From assembly GCA_028284415.1 (NCBI GenBank), contig JANQRU010000007.1, positions 310,001 through 374,000 of the forward strand: a DNA stretch of 64,000 nt. The letters run 5' to 3'. Both the position numbers and the translations under genes were made by a program. Source of the DNA: Pyrinomonadaceae bacterium (GTDB lineage Bacteria > Acidobacteriota > Blastocatellia > Pyrinomonadales > Pyrinomonadaceae). Below, in pieces: positions 54,238-62,723 of this stretch (positions within the stretch are counted from its first letter, which is position 1; each line of letters opens with the position of its first letter). Below the pieces are notes generated by a model that was given only the letters and a program-made list of their open reading frames with translations, was not told the DNA's origin and did no database searches.

Positions 54238-55422
54238 TTATGCTCGACCACGCAACATTCCGTGCCAATAAAGCTTAGGTAAAAGATAGCGTTTGACCAA
54301 ATACATGCTATAGCGTTCTTTATTTTGATCTATTGGGAATGTTTCTTGTGGTTTTAGATCATAACCAAATTCAGCCATTATCAGGCTGTCATAACCTGTA
54401 ACTAATGGACAAGAAGTGTAACCGTTGTATTTAGCTGAAAGAGTTTCACCTTTTATTACATGTTGTAAATTTTCTACAACAACCGGAACTTGCTTCCTTA
54501 TTGCGGCTCCTGTTTTTGATGTTGGTAGGCTACTGGAATCTCCTAGTGAAAAAATATTTTCGTATTTATTATGTTGAAGTGTTTCTTTATCAACATCAAC
54601 CCATCCACCTTCATTACCAAGCGAACTATTTTTAATGAAGTCAGGAGCTGACATCATTGGAGTTACGTGAAGTAAGTCATATTTCTCAATTGACTCTTCA
54701 CCTGTTTCCATATGTTTAAAAACTGCTTCTTTTGTTTCGGGACGAATTTCAATTAATTCCAACTTAAACTTTGTATTTACACCTGTATCTTCACAATGTT
54801 TGGTAAGAGTCGTAGCATAATGAGGTGAGCCAAAAATAGTTGGTGTAGCTGTAACAAATGTAACATTAGCTTCGTCGCGTATTCCTACCTTACGGAAATA
54901 ATCTTCTGCCAAATAACAAATCTTTTGAGGGGCACCGCCACATTTTATTGGTGTACTTGGTTGTGTAAATATTGCGTTTCCACCTTTGAAATCTTTAATA
55001 GATTCCCAAGTCTTTTCTACATATTCATAAGAGTAATTTGAACAAACACCACTCTTTCCAATAGCTTCCGGCAATCCCTTTATCTTATCCCAATCAATCT
55101 GTATGCCAGCCGCAACCACCAAATAATCATACGTAACCTTATTTCCTTTAGAAGTTACTACATGATTTTCTTCAGGATTAAATTCATCTACTTTTTCTTG
55201 AATCCATGTAGCCCCGTTCGGAATGAAATCAGCTTCATTCTTTTCAGTGACTTCTTTATTAACTACGCCCCCACCAACTAACGTCCAAAGTGGCTGATAA
55301 TAGTGTTTTTTCGAGGGTTCAATTATCGCAACATCTAAGCCTTTCTTACAAAGTCTTGCCGCAACGCTGATCCCAGCTGCTCCTCCACCTACAATGACTA
55401 CCTGATGTTTCTTTTTGCTCAT
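54238..55422 (-). CDS. sqr: Sulfide:quinone oxidoreductase, mitochondrial-like type
   Basis: A 394-residue flavoprotein that oxidises sulfide to sulfane sulfur and passes electrons to quinone at the membrane. FAD-binding GGGAAGISVAARL is at the start. The redox Cys region is PIKCGGAPQKICYL (~residue 155). Segments SNYSYEYVEKTW, HVTPMMSAPDF and YTSCPLVTGYDS match human SQOR-type enzymes better than the classic bacterial type. The first of the sulfur genes after the ArsR gene; AGGAGAGA precedes its ATG. Confidence 0.9.
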   Translation of the reverse strand: MSKKKHQVVIVGGGAAGISVAARLCKKGLDVAIIEPSKKHYYQPLWTLVGGGVVNKEVTEKNEADFIPNGATWIQEKVDEFNPEENHVVTSKGNKVTYDYLVVAAGIQIDWDKIKGLPEAIGKSGVCSNYSYEYVEKTWESIKDFKGGNAIFTQPSTPIKCGGAPQKICYLAEDYFRKVGIRDEANVTFVTATPTIFGSPHYATTLTKHCEDTGVNTKFKLELIEIRPETKEAVFKHMETGEESIEKYDLLHVTPMMSAPDFIKNSSLGNEGGWVDVDKETLQHNKYENIFSLGDSSSLPTSKTGAAIRKQVPVVVENLQHVIKGETLSAKYNGYTSCPLVTGYDSLIMAEFGYDLKPQETFPIDQNKERYSMYLVKRYLLPKLYWHGMLRGRA

Positions 55423-55587
55423 GTCTCTCTCCTATTCTGCTTTTCAAAATGCAAATCAATAAATTCTTAATTTTTCTCAATGAAGCTTTGTATATCTGAT
55501 TCAAACTATTTATTGATTCTCTTAAATATTGGGTTTCATAAAGATCTTCCAACAACAAAACTATTTAGCTATATAAATATAAAGTAA

Positions 55588-55606
55588 TATATGCATATAC
55601 AGTTAT
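55588..55606 (-). promoter_or_regulatory. Candidate ArsR operator before the SQR gene
   Basis: TATATGC (55588-55594) and TATACAGTTAT (55596-55606) are the same two elements, with the same 8-bp offset, as those before the ArsR gene. Site lies about 170 bp upstream of the SQR start. Confidence 0.5.
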
Positions 55607-55660
55607 TTTGTCAAGATTTTTATTTATGCAGGTGCAAGTTTGTTGATGTTTGGATTTAAG

Positions 55661-55993
55661 TTAGGAAAAAGAGAACATTTCGGCTTTGCTCTTATGCTGT
55701 TCCTCTAACGAACCACATACAAGTTCACATAAAGTGAAAATACTTTTATCCGCAATTGAGTAATAAACGGTATTTCCTGCTTGTGTGCGATTTATAATGC
55801 CGCTTTTGTGGAGAATTTTGAGGTGTTTAGAAACATTTGGCTGGCTGGTAGAGACTTCTTCAGTTAATTCATTCACACTTTTCTCTCCTTCTTGAAGTGT
55901 ATGAAGAATTTTTAAGCGAATTGGTTCAGACATAACCTTGAACCGTTCTGCTATTAAATCTAGTGCTTCATCTGATAAGTTTTTCGTTACCAT
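55661..55993 (-). CDS. ArsR/SmtB-family repressor, likely sulfide/persulfide responsive
   Basis: A 110-residue winged-helix regulator with the ArsR helix-turn-helix (VNELTEEVSTSQPNVSKHLKILHKSG) and the wing (TVYYSIAD). Two Cys are close to the C-terminus (FTLCELVCGSLE); a pair like this could form a disulfide or tetrasulfide as in BigR/SqrR-type sensors, but the spacing differs. It lies upstream of the SQR gene on the same strand, and candidate operators stand before it and before two sulfide genes. This supports a local repressor role. Confidence 0.85.
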   Translation of the reverse strand: MVTKNLSDEALDLIAERFKVMSEPIRLKILHTLQEGEKSVNELTEEVSTSQPNVSKHLKILHKSGIINRTQAGNTVYYSIADKSIFTLCELVCGSLEEQHKSKAEMFSFS

Positions 55994-56001
55994 AAAATAA
56001 G

Positions 56002-56020
56002 TATATGCTTAAAGAGTTAT
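56002..56020 (-). promoter_or_regulatory. Candidate autoregulatory ArsR operator
   Basis: TATATGC (56002-56008) and TAAAGAGTTAT (56010-56020), directly before the ArsR start at 55993. Offset equals that of the SQR site; the second element differs at 2 of 11 bases. Confidence 0.45.
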
Positions 56021-56052
56021 ATAGTGCAAGTTTATTATTTTAACTAGCTTTA

Positions 56053-56227
56053 AGAAGCTGTTTGAAAACTCAAGGAATAAGAACAAATCAGATAGATAGA
56101 ACACGGATTTCACGGATTCTCACAGATTTTTTTTTCAAAATAAATCCGCGAACATTCGCCTAATCCGTGAAATCCGCGTTCTATTTTTGTTAAATTTCTA
56201 TGATTTATGAGTTTTTAAACGGCTTCT
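56053..56227. repeat. MITE-like palindromic repeat, copy 2
   Basis: A 175-bp unit with 18-bp ends (AGAAGCTGTTTGAAAACT at 56053-56070; complementary to 56210-56227 except two bases). The inside is a long palindrome around TAGAACACGGATTTCACGG. It matches copy 1 at 46444. Its right end reaches the stop codon of the GNAT gene. Confidence 0.8.
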
Positions 56228-56700
56228 TAGAGTTCGAGATAAAAGGATTGGTCACAACGTGGGGCGTGTTTTTCAATTGACTCTGTAAATCCAAATTTTT
56301 TATAAAGCCCGATTGCTTCCTTAAGTACACTAGCTGTTTCTAAAACTATTTTTTCATATCCTTTTTCTTTAGCCGTTTCAATCATCCTTTTGAGAGTTAC
56401 CTTCCCGAGACCTTTTCCACGAATTGGCTTTAGAAAATACATTTTTCTAAGTTCGATTCTTTTTTCATCAAGCGGATAAAGTCCAACTGTTCCATGTATG
56501 TTTCCAGATTGATCCGTCAAAACTTCAAACAGCCCACCGCGTTTTGTGTAATTTGATTCTATGTCATCTAAATCTTTATCTATACCTTCAGGTGCAGGCC
56601 TTAATCCATATTCCCGCAATACGCCAAAAACTATTTCCCTGACCTCTTCGCAATCATCATTGGTCGCTGTACGAAATATGATTTCCTCATTTATTGACAT
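56227..56700 (-). CDS. GNAT-family N-acetyltransferase
   Basis: A 157-residue acetyltransferase. The acetyl-CoA loop is FLKPIRGKGLGKVTLKRM (RGKGLG, residues ~95-100), preceded by the conserved strand KRIELRKMYF and followed by YEKIVLETA. Substrate unknown. The start codon overlaps the zinc-ribbon gene by 14 bp. Its stop codon TAA overlaps the outer edge of the MITE copy 2, so the insertion may have changed the C-terminus. Confidence 0.88.
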   Translation of the reverse strand: MSINEEIIFRTATNDDCEEVREIVFGVLREYGLRPAPEGIDKDLDDIESNYTKRGGLFEVLTDQSGNIHGTVGLYPLDEKRIELRKMYFLKPIRGKGLGKVTLKRMIETAKEKGYEKIVLETASVLKEAIGLYKKFGFTESIEKHAPRCDQSFYLEL

Positions 56701-57586
56701 AGTAAACCTTCAAATCTTTCTCGGCTGTGATTTCCCATGCATCGCCATTTTTCTTTAGCCTTAACTGTTGTTGAACCTTCCCTGAATTGTTACTTTCCTC
56801 ACTTGTAAAATTCCATTCTTTATCGAAAATTGCTGTTGCAGTCTGCCCATCAACACTGGGTTTTATATTTATGTTGCTCAATTGAACTTTCATTGAATCA
56901 TATTTACCAAATGCTTTTTGTTTATCTTTTTTGACAAAACTTTTGCTTGCTCCTCTTCTGTTGTAATAATCAATTTTTGAAGCATAGTTATTCATATATG
57001 CGTCCAGATTCATCGCTTCAGCATTTGATTTCCAAATATTTATACGACTGGAAATATTTTTCTTTGTTTCTTCCGGGTTTTGGTCAGGTGTTGATTTTGG
57101 AGTAGGTTTTGGAGTTTTTTTTCTAGTAGGTTTCGGGGTTGTTTTTTCTGTTGGAATTGTATTTTGGTTTACATCCATCCCACTTTCTGTGTTTGAATTC
57201 CCCCCCTTAAATCCGGGATTTTGAGCTATTTGATTTTGATTATTGAAATAATACCAAGCTCCTATGCTAAGAAAACCAAACAAAACAAGCATAACTAAGA
57301 CAGTTAATAAAACAGCTATTAGGGTGTTAGAACTTTTTTGTGCAGGTTGAATTGCAGAAGTTTGTGTAGCTTGTGAATGCTCCCAATTTCTTTGCTCAGA
57401 ATCGCTTAATTCAAATGTAATTGGTTCACGTTTTTTGTTTGAGATTATGGTTTCATCACCCTCGAAGGAAACTGTTGGCATATCAGTTTTTTCACTTGAT
57501 TGGCTGATTAATTGAGTTCCATCCTGCAAACAAAATTGGAGAGTTTCATCAGTATAATTATTCTGGCATTTTGGGCAATATTTCAT
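56687..57586 (-). CDS. Zinc-ribbon membrane protein with NTF2-like C-terminus
   Basis: A 299-residue protein. The N-terminal CPKCQNNYTDETLQFCLQDG is a zinc ribbon of a type repeated in Acidobacteria. A low-complexity linker leads to one membrane helix (~88-115) and a Pro/Lys/Thr-rich stretch (KPTRKKTPKPTPKS). Residues ~185-295 resemble NTF2/SnoaL-type folds (MNNYASKIDYYNRRGASK). The zinc ribbon should be cytoplasmic and the last domain extracytoplasmic. Ligand unknown. Confidence 0.8.
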   Translation of the reverse strand: MKYCPKCQNNYTDETLQFCLQDGTQLISQSSEKTDMPTVSFEGDETIISNKKREPITFELSDSEQRNWEHSQATQTSAIQPAQKSSNTLIAVLLTVLVMLVLFGFLSIGAWYYFNNQNQIAQNPGFKGGNSNTESGMDVNQNTIPTEKTTPKPTRKKTPKPTPKSTPDQNPEETKKNISSRINIWKSNAEAMNLDAYMNNYASKIDYYNRRGASKSFVKKDKQKAFGKYDSMKVQLSNINIKPSVDGQTATAIFDKEWNFTSEESNNSGKVQQQLRLKKNGDAWEITAEKDLKVYYVNK

Positions 57587-57619
57587 AATAAAAATGAAGC
57601 AATTAGATTTTTTTTCAGA

Positions 57620-58537
57620 TTATTCAACTACAAAACTTACTTCTGAAATTAATGTGTCTTCTGAATCGGCTTGACCAGCGTAGATGTCTTTGATGGTAAT
57701 CATCACTGACTTAGTTTTGACGTTATCTATGTCAATTTTTTGCTCTTTCATTTGATCTTGGAATGTAAAACTATGCTTTACGCCATTAGAAAATGCCAAA
57801 ACTGCTGACGCAACACGATTATTTTTTCGCCAAAGGCTTTCGGTTTTAAAGTAACCGGGTTGGATTATTATTTGTTTAAGATTCACTTCTTCCTTAAAAT
57901 CAAAAGCTATCCATTGCCCTTTTCCCGCTCCTCTTACACCTTCTGCCCAAGCTGTTCTCGGGTTTCCATCAAAAGCCAATTTTGGATTATAAAAATTACC
58001 TTTTTCGGGTTTTCTTGTTGATGAAGAAGATACTTTAACAGAAGTAGAATCAGTTAGAGTTCTGGTTGTTTTGGTGTTTGTATTTGCCGTATTAGCATTC
58101 ACATTAGAATTGTCATTTTTTCCTATAAACCCGGGCAAAAAAACAACTCCCAAAATGCCAATCCCAATCAGCCCAAAGAACAAAACTCCAACAATCATTC
58201 CGGTTAGAAAACTCAAACCACTTCCCTTTGATTCTTTAGTGTTTGAAACGATGGTTGGGGCAATTTGCTCTTTTTGCCTGATGACGGTTTCTTTTGATGG
58301 GTTATCAACTAATTGCTGTTGGTTGGTTGTTTTATGAGTAAATTCTTCAGTTTTTTGAGAATCATTTGGCGAGGTTTTTATAAAATTATCGGCAATAGTT
58401 TTATCATCGGATAGCGAACCCTGATCAAAAACTAAAGTCTTATCTTCGATAATTTCCTTAAGTTCAGTTCCATCTTGCAAACAGTATTTAAGAGAATTAT
58501 CTGTGAATTTTGACTGACATTGTGGACAAACTTTCAT
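57620..58537 (-). CDS. Zinc-ribbon membrane protein with discoidin-like domain
   Basis: A 305-residue protein built like its neighbour: zinc ribbon CPQCQSKFTDNSLKYCLQDG, linker, one membrane helix (SGLSFLTGMIVGVLFFGLIG region, ~120-145), then a C-terminal F5/8-type-C-like beta domain (NPRTAWAEGVRGAGKGQWI, then QIIIQPGYF, then ITIKDIYAG), which commonly binds glycans. It lies 33 bp upstream of the NTF2-like paralogue. Confidence 0.8.
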   Translation of the reverse strand: MKVCPQCQSKFTDNSLKYCLQDGTELKEIIEDKTLVFDQGSLSDDKTIADNFIKTSPNDSQKTEEFTHKTTNQQQLVDNPSKETVIRQKEQIAPTIVSNTKESKGSGLSFLTGMIVGVLFFGLIGIGILGVVFLPGFIGKNDNSNVNANTANTNTKTTRTLTDSTSVKVSSSSTRKPEKGNFYNPKLAFDGNPRTAWAEGVRGAGKGQWIAFDFKEEVNLKQIIIQPGYFKTESLWRKNNRVASAVLAFSNGVKHSFTFQDQMKEQKIDIDNVKTKSVMITIKDIYAGQADSEDTLISEVSFVVE

Positions 58538-58555
58538 AGATAAATTTGAAGAAGC

Positions 58556-59584
58556 TTAAACATCAGGTACCCAGAATTCACCACCTTTTTTTGTTACTTT
58601 TTTAAGCCCTAACCTAGGCAATTCGCTTTCTTGATACCCTAAATATGTAAAATGCGGCTCGTCATTCTGGACAGTTCTAAACCAACCGTGTTTAGCCATA
58701 ATCTGACGCACTTTTTTGTTTCCGAATTCTGTCGCATCAAAAGCGAGCATTGAAAGATGTTGTGAAGTTCCCGGAGCAGCTACAGAATAAAGTATTGAAT
58801 TGTTGAAAAAGGTGTTGAAATAAATACCCTGTTTTTCAAGTTCCAGAACTTCCTGAACCTGCTGTTTGATCGGCAAAGATTTAAGTCGTGAAATTTGTTC
58901 GTCGGTCAGACGCTTCTTTGATTTCCAATGTTTGAGTGCTGGCTCGAACCTTGAGTTCCATAGATCAAGAGTTTTTTTGTAGCTTCTTTTTGCTGCTTCA
59001 GCACCATCTCTCGGTGTGATTTTAACGCCACTTTGTTTGGCTTCAGCGATAGCTTTTTTGAGAGCTTCCATTGCAGCGGTTTGTAATTCAATAGTTGCTC
59101 CGCCGATTGATTCACTTGAACTTCCCGCTTTAGATTGAAAAGCATTGACTTCAGAATCGCTGGTAAACATTGTCTTGTCAGGCGGAGTCGCTTTAGTTAA
59201 AAATACGGCTCCGTATTCATTTAGGATTCTTTTTTCAACGGGACTTGATTCATTTGCAACCGTAGAGATAGATAATCCGTGTTGACTTAATTTTTGTTCA
59301 AGATTTGCACGAAAGCCTACTGCTGTTTTGGTTTCTGTTTTAGTAGTTTCTGTCATTGAAGTGTTTTCGGGTTCGCTGGCAGTATTAGTTTCTAGGTTTT
59401 CTGATTTATTTGTGACATCTGTTGAGGTATTTGTCTCACTGATGGTTTCAGGTGAGTCCTCACTAAAATCATCAGACGTATTTGCTACCGGCTCATAACA
59501 AGCTGAAAGTAAAACTTGTACGATAAGTAAAGTTACAAAAATTATAGATTTGTACGTCTTCATCTTGGTTAAGATAATAAACAT
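58556..59584 (-). CDS. Lipoprotein with VanY/LAS-type D,D-carboxypeptidase domain
   Basis: A 342-residue lipoprotein (VQVLLSACY lipobox), with a Ser/Thr/Glu-rich linker of ~60 residues. The LAS metallopeptidase pattern is visible in GTSQHLSMLAFDATE (SxHxxxxAxD, metal His and Asp) and DEPHFTYLG (final His, ~310). It would trim peptidoglycan stem peptides at the outer face. An internal ATG at 59563 that directly precedes the hydrophobic signal is an alternative start. It lies 18 bp upstream of the zinc-ribbon gene on the same strand. Confidence 0.8.
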   Translation of the reverse strand: MFIILTKMKTYKSIIFVTLLIVQVLLSACYEPVANTSDDFSEDSPETISETNTSTDVTNKSENLETNTASEPENTSMTETTKTETKTAVGFRANLEQKLSQHGLSISTVANESSPVEKRILNEYGAVFLTKATPPDKTMFTSDSEVNAFQSKAGSSSESIGGATIELQTAAMEALKKAIAEAKQSGVKITPRDGAEAAKRSYKKTLDLWNSRFEPALKHWKSKKRLTDEQISRLKSLPIKQQVQEVLELEKQGIYFNTFFNNSILYSVAAPGTSQHLSMLAFDATEFGNKKVRQIMAKHGWFRTVQNDEPHFTYLGYQESELPRLGLKKVTKKGGEFWVPDV

Positions 59585-59684
59585 AACTTAAAAGTTAGTA
59601 AATACTTTCAGCAATTTTTTTTAATGCACCTCTAATTTTACTTGCCAATGTAGCAAATTACTTTATATTTATTAATTTAGAAAG

Positions 59685-60020
59685 ATGAGTAATATTAAAT
59701 TAATAGATGAATTAATCAGACAATACGAAAAATTCGGTTGGGAAACTCAAAGTTTACTTCTAACTGAAGAAACCCAAAAAGGAATAACAAAAAAAACTCT
59801 AGATGACTTTGAAATAAAAACTGCAAGCTTCGATGCTATTTGGTTTTCGAGACTCTCAAAAAATCAAAAAACCGCTTGGGAACTACGCCACATTAATGAA
59901 AATCCATACGCCCTTTTCGAGCTTATAGAAGAAGAACAAGAACTTGATAAAGTTCTGAAAAATGCAGAAACCCGTATGCAGAAGTATGCATCCAATAAAA
60001 GGAAGAGCAAAAGGGCTTGA
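59685..60020 (+). CDS. Conserved small protein of unknown function (111 residues)
   Basis: A soluble helical protein with an N-terminal amphipathic helix (LIDELIRQYEKFGWE) and a basic tail (KYASNKRKSKRA). A central FDAIWFSRLSKNQKTAWELR segment looks conserved. No family is recognised and there are no membrane segments. It is followed by the next plus-strand gene, 80 bp downstream. Confidence 0.55.
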   Translation: MSNIKLIDELIRQYEKFGWETQSLLLTEETQKGITKKTLDDFEIKTASFDAIWFSRLSKNQKTAWELRHINENPYALFELIEEEQELDKVLKNAETRMQKYASNKRKSKRA

Positions 60021-60106
60021 TATTTGTAAATAATTTAATAAAATGGATGCCTGTTTAGCTTTACAAGAATTGCTTTAATAAACAGCGATCTTGAATTTTA
60101 TTGACA

Positions 60107-60709
60107 ATGATGATTAAAAATTTCGGTAAACAAGTCGAATCGATTTGGAATGACTTAAGACCGAGGACAAAAAATATGTTGGTCGGGGCAATGAAGACCA
60201 ACAGCTTCGCCAACAAACAAAAATTCACCTACGACGCACATGCCGATTGGGAACTTAGCCGTTTGTTAAATGCACTCGATGAGCAGGCAAAAAATCCGAA
60301 ATCAAAAAAAGAAGATGATTTGGATGAAATAAATCACCTTGCCGAGATTTGTGCAAATGTGCTTGAGGCTCAGACTGAATCAGCTGAAGTATTTATACAA
60401 CTAGCTAAGCGTGTTTTGGCTAAGAACGATTTCCACAAGTTTGATGCACTCGGAGAAGCCTTGTTTGAAAGATTTTCAGCGGGTGAGATAGCCGAAATAA
60501 TTCGGCAAACTGATATGGCACAGATTCGAGCTGTCTGCTTTGAGACTCTAGCCGTTCTGCCGGTGAGTTTGATCATGTCTCTTTTGGATGATCCGCTTTA
60601 TTTTGAGATCGGGTGCAATGTACTGGAACAACAAGCAATTGAATTTAACAATGCTGAAGCCAGAGAAGCCTTAGAAAACATCGAATTTTTTGTAGTTCCT
60701 GAAGATTAA
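60107..60709 (+). CDS. Protein of unknown function, helical
   Basis: A 200-residue protein. A TTG six bases before is the other possible start, but ATG at 60107 is preferred. It is all-helical in appearance (INHLAEICANVLEAQTESAE; LLDDPLYFEIGCNVLEQQ) with no signal or membrane segment. No family known. It converges on the next gene with a 4-bp overlap. Confidence 0.5.
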   Translation: MMIKNFGKQVESIWNDLRPRTKNMLVGAMKTNSFANKQKFTYDAHADWELSRLLNALDEQAKNPKSKKEDDLDEINHLAEICANVLEAQTESAEVFIQLAKRVLAKNDFHKFDALGEALFERFSAGEIAEIIRQTDMAQIRAVCFETLAVLPVSLIMSLLDDPLYFEIGCNVLEQQAIEFNNAEAREALENIEFFVVPED

Positions 60710-61470
60710 AAATTAAGAATTTTCCCTGAAAGCCAAAAACTTCCGCGAATTATTCCGCCGATTTTTGGCTCTTCTTTTATCAAATTAACATCCGCAACCA
60801 CATCTACGTCGCCGCCGAAAGTTTCAATCCAGAACCAATAAAAATCTTCTTTCGTAAATTCATTTTTTCGCAACTCAAATTCTTTGATTATCCCGCTCAA
60901 AATTCCATGTGCTTGTGGCGGATTTATTTCTGTTGATTCTCCATTTTCATCGAAAGAGAATAAGCCGCTTGGAATAAATGACTTCGATGCAAACTTTGGC
61001 TCGTCTTGAGAACCTGAAAAATCCTCTTCAGATGAAAACAATTTGAAATCATTTGAGGCGAAAGCAGTTAGTTGAATATCCGCGATTTTGGGTAATTCTG
61101 TATTATCCTTAGTGCGAAAATCAGGAACATCAAAAACAAATGGATACTCACCTGTTTCTTCAAAATCCTCTGTCGTGGGATTTGTCCAAGCGTGAAAAGC
61201 TCCATCAAGCAACGAAGTATCCCGCTCTATTTTTTTAGTTAAACCAACTTTTCTTTTACTTTTGCCAGAAAAAGCAGGATTAAAGCCCATAATTTCTTGA
61301 GCTGTATTAGTTTGTAAATAAATTTCTGCTCCTGATTTATCTTCAAATTTGAAATAATAACCATGTGGCGGACAAGGAATCGTTTCCAGGTGTTTTAAAA
61401 TATCCATAATCACTTGATTAACATCCTGCTCGCTTTTGACGGGAAAACCTATGTCTGAAAGATTACTCAT
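60706..61470 (-). CDS. Conserved hypothetical protein
   Basis: A 254-residue soluble protein with beta-alpha pattern and segments such as YFKFEDKSGAEIYLQTN and AHGILSGIIKEFELRK. No signal or membrane segment and no catalytic motif recognised. It starts immediately before the stop of the next gene, so both belong to one transcript on the minus strand. Confidence 0.5.
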   Translation of the reverse strand: MSNLSDIGFPVKSEQDVNQVIMDILKHLETIPCPPHGYYFKFEDKSGAEIYLQTNTAQEIMGFNPAFSGKSKRKVGLTKKIERDTSLLDGAFHAWTNPTTEDFEETGEYPFVFDVPDFRTKDNTELPKIADIQLTAFASNDFKLFSSEEDFSGSQDEPKFASKSFIPSGLFSFDENGESTEINPPQAHGILSGIIKEFELRKNEFTKEDFYWFWIETFGGDVDVVADVNLIKEEPKIGGIIRGSFWLSGKILNF

Positions 61471-62670
61471 TTATTTTTCTTTTTTTCTTGTAAACCAAAT
61501 AATTGCAATAAATACCAAGATAATAATTAATGACCCAATGCAGAGCCTGTTTCCTAAAAGACGTTGAATCATTCCACCTTCGGATTCAAATTCAGGTTCC
61601 TCTCCGCCCGCTAGATCATAGGCTGTATATTTTTTTGTATCTTTTAAGACAGTAGTTAAATTATTTTCTGCCTCGCCATCAACCGCAGCACTCAGAAGTT
61701 TTCCGGTTGTTCCCGTTAAAGCACCGGCTCGTGTGTGATTTACAAAGAAAAGATACGTATCAAATTTATTTTCTGCTTTGGGAAAACTGATTATCCCCGT
61801 TAGAGATAAAGATGAATGAAAATAATGGTTAGCGTAGATTTGCTTTGACGCGATCAAACCCTGCGGAACTCCTTCGCTCTCTTTTTTATAAAAAATCCCG
61901 TGCGAATTTATTATTACATCTTTAAAGGCAACGCTGATTTTCTCCCAAGTTGCAAGGTCTTCGATTCCTTCAAGCTTTTTATTGGGAAATTCTTCGAGAT
62001 ATTCTCTGAATTCGGGAGCAAAATCATCAAGCCATAGTAAATTAGCTAATAAAGATTTTTGCTCCTCGGCAAGACTAAGCGGTTCGGGATCATCATTATA
62101 ATCCATCAAAGCTTCTGTACCCTTTTGCAAATAATTGTTCATATGGTCAACCATTATTTGCTTGTACATTTTTTTAGCTTTTTCATTAGCATCTTGAGCT
62201 TCCCAATCAAAACCTTCCGTAAACTTTTTTATATACTCGGATGACAAACTCATATTGCAATCGCCCGGTTTGCAGTTTTGTAAACTTCTTATTTTTGAAT
62301 TTTTTATTTTAAGTTTAGCGAGATCTTTAATGGTTGCGGGCTTTTTGAAAAAACCGCGTTCTTCAGCAAGTTTGCGTCTTTGCCTTTCAACAGCACGCCG
62401 AAAGGATGAAAACACAACATCACGCTGGGCTTCTAGCTTTAATGCTCCGGCAAAGGCGACTTCGCCATCTGTTTCAACATCTAATTGCCTAACTATGTAT
62501 TCACCTTTTTCAAGTTTTGTAATTTCATTAGCCGAGAATCCTACTTTCTCTTTTAAAATCCTCTGAACTTTTTCGACTGTTGGTTTTTGTCCGAAAACTA
62601 CATTGGTCGAAAAAATAAGGGACATCAAAAGAGTCCCTAAAATAAAAACTCGCAAAAAATGCTTTGTCAT
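61471..62670 (-). CDS. Exported, C-terminally anchored protein of unknown function
   Basis: A 399-residue protein with a signal peptide (VFILGTLLMSLIFSTNVVFG) and one C-terminal membrane helix (LCIGSLIIILVFIAIIWFT, ~375-393) followed by RKKEK. Most of the chain lies outside the cytoplasm. Segments such as ATIKDLAKLKIKNSK and a Cys pair (NCKPGDCN) are visible; no family recognised. It abuts the preceding gene directly. Confidence 0.55.
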   Translation of the reverse strand: MTKHFLRVFILGTLLMSLIFSTNVVFGQKPTVEKVQRILKEKVGFSANEITKLEKGEYIVRQLDVETDGEVAFAGALKLEAQRDVVFSSFRRAVERQRRKLAEERGFFKKPATIKDLAKLKIKNSKIRSLQNCKPGDCNMSLSSEYIKKFTEGFDWEAQDANEKAKKMYKQIMVDHMNNYLQKGTEALMDYNDDPEPLSLAEEQKSLLANLLWLDDFAPEFREYLEEFPNKKLEGIEDLATWEKISVAFKDVIINSHGIFYKKESEGVPQGLIASKQIYANHYFHSSLSLTGIISFPKAENKFDTYLFFVNHTRAGALTGTTGKLLSAAVDGEAENNLTTVLKDTKKYTAYDLAGGEEPEFESEGGMIQRLLGNRLCIGSLIIILVFIAIIWFTRKKEK

Positions 62671-62723
62671 ATAAAAATACGTCCTTGCTTAAATCTATTT
62701 TATCGGTCAGCAATTGTACTTTT

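Noticed and set aside
55346..55558. 70-codon frame before the SQR gene
   Set aside because: It overlaps the SQR N-terminus in another frame and has no ribosome site or family pattern.
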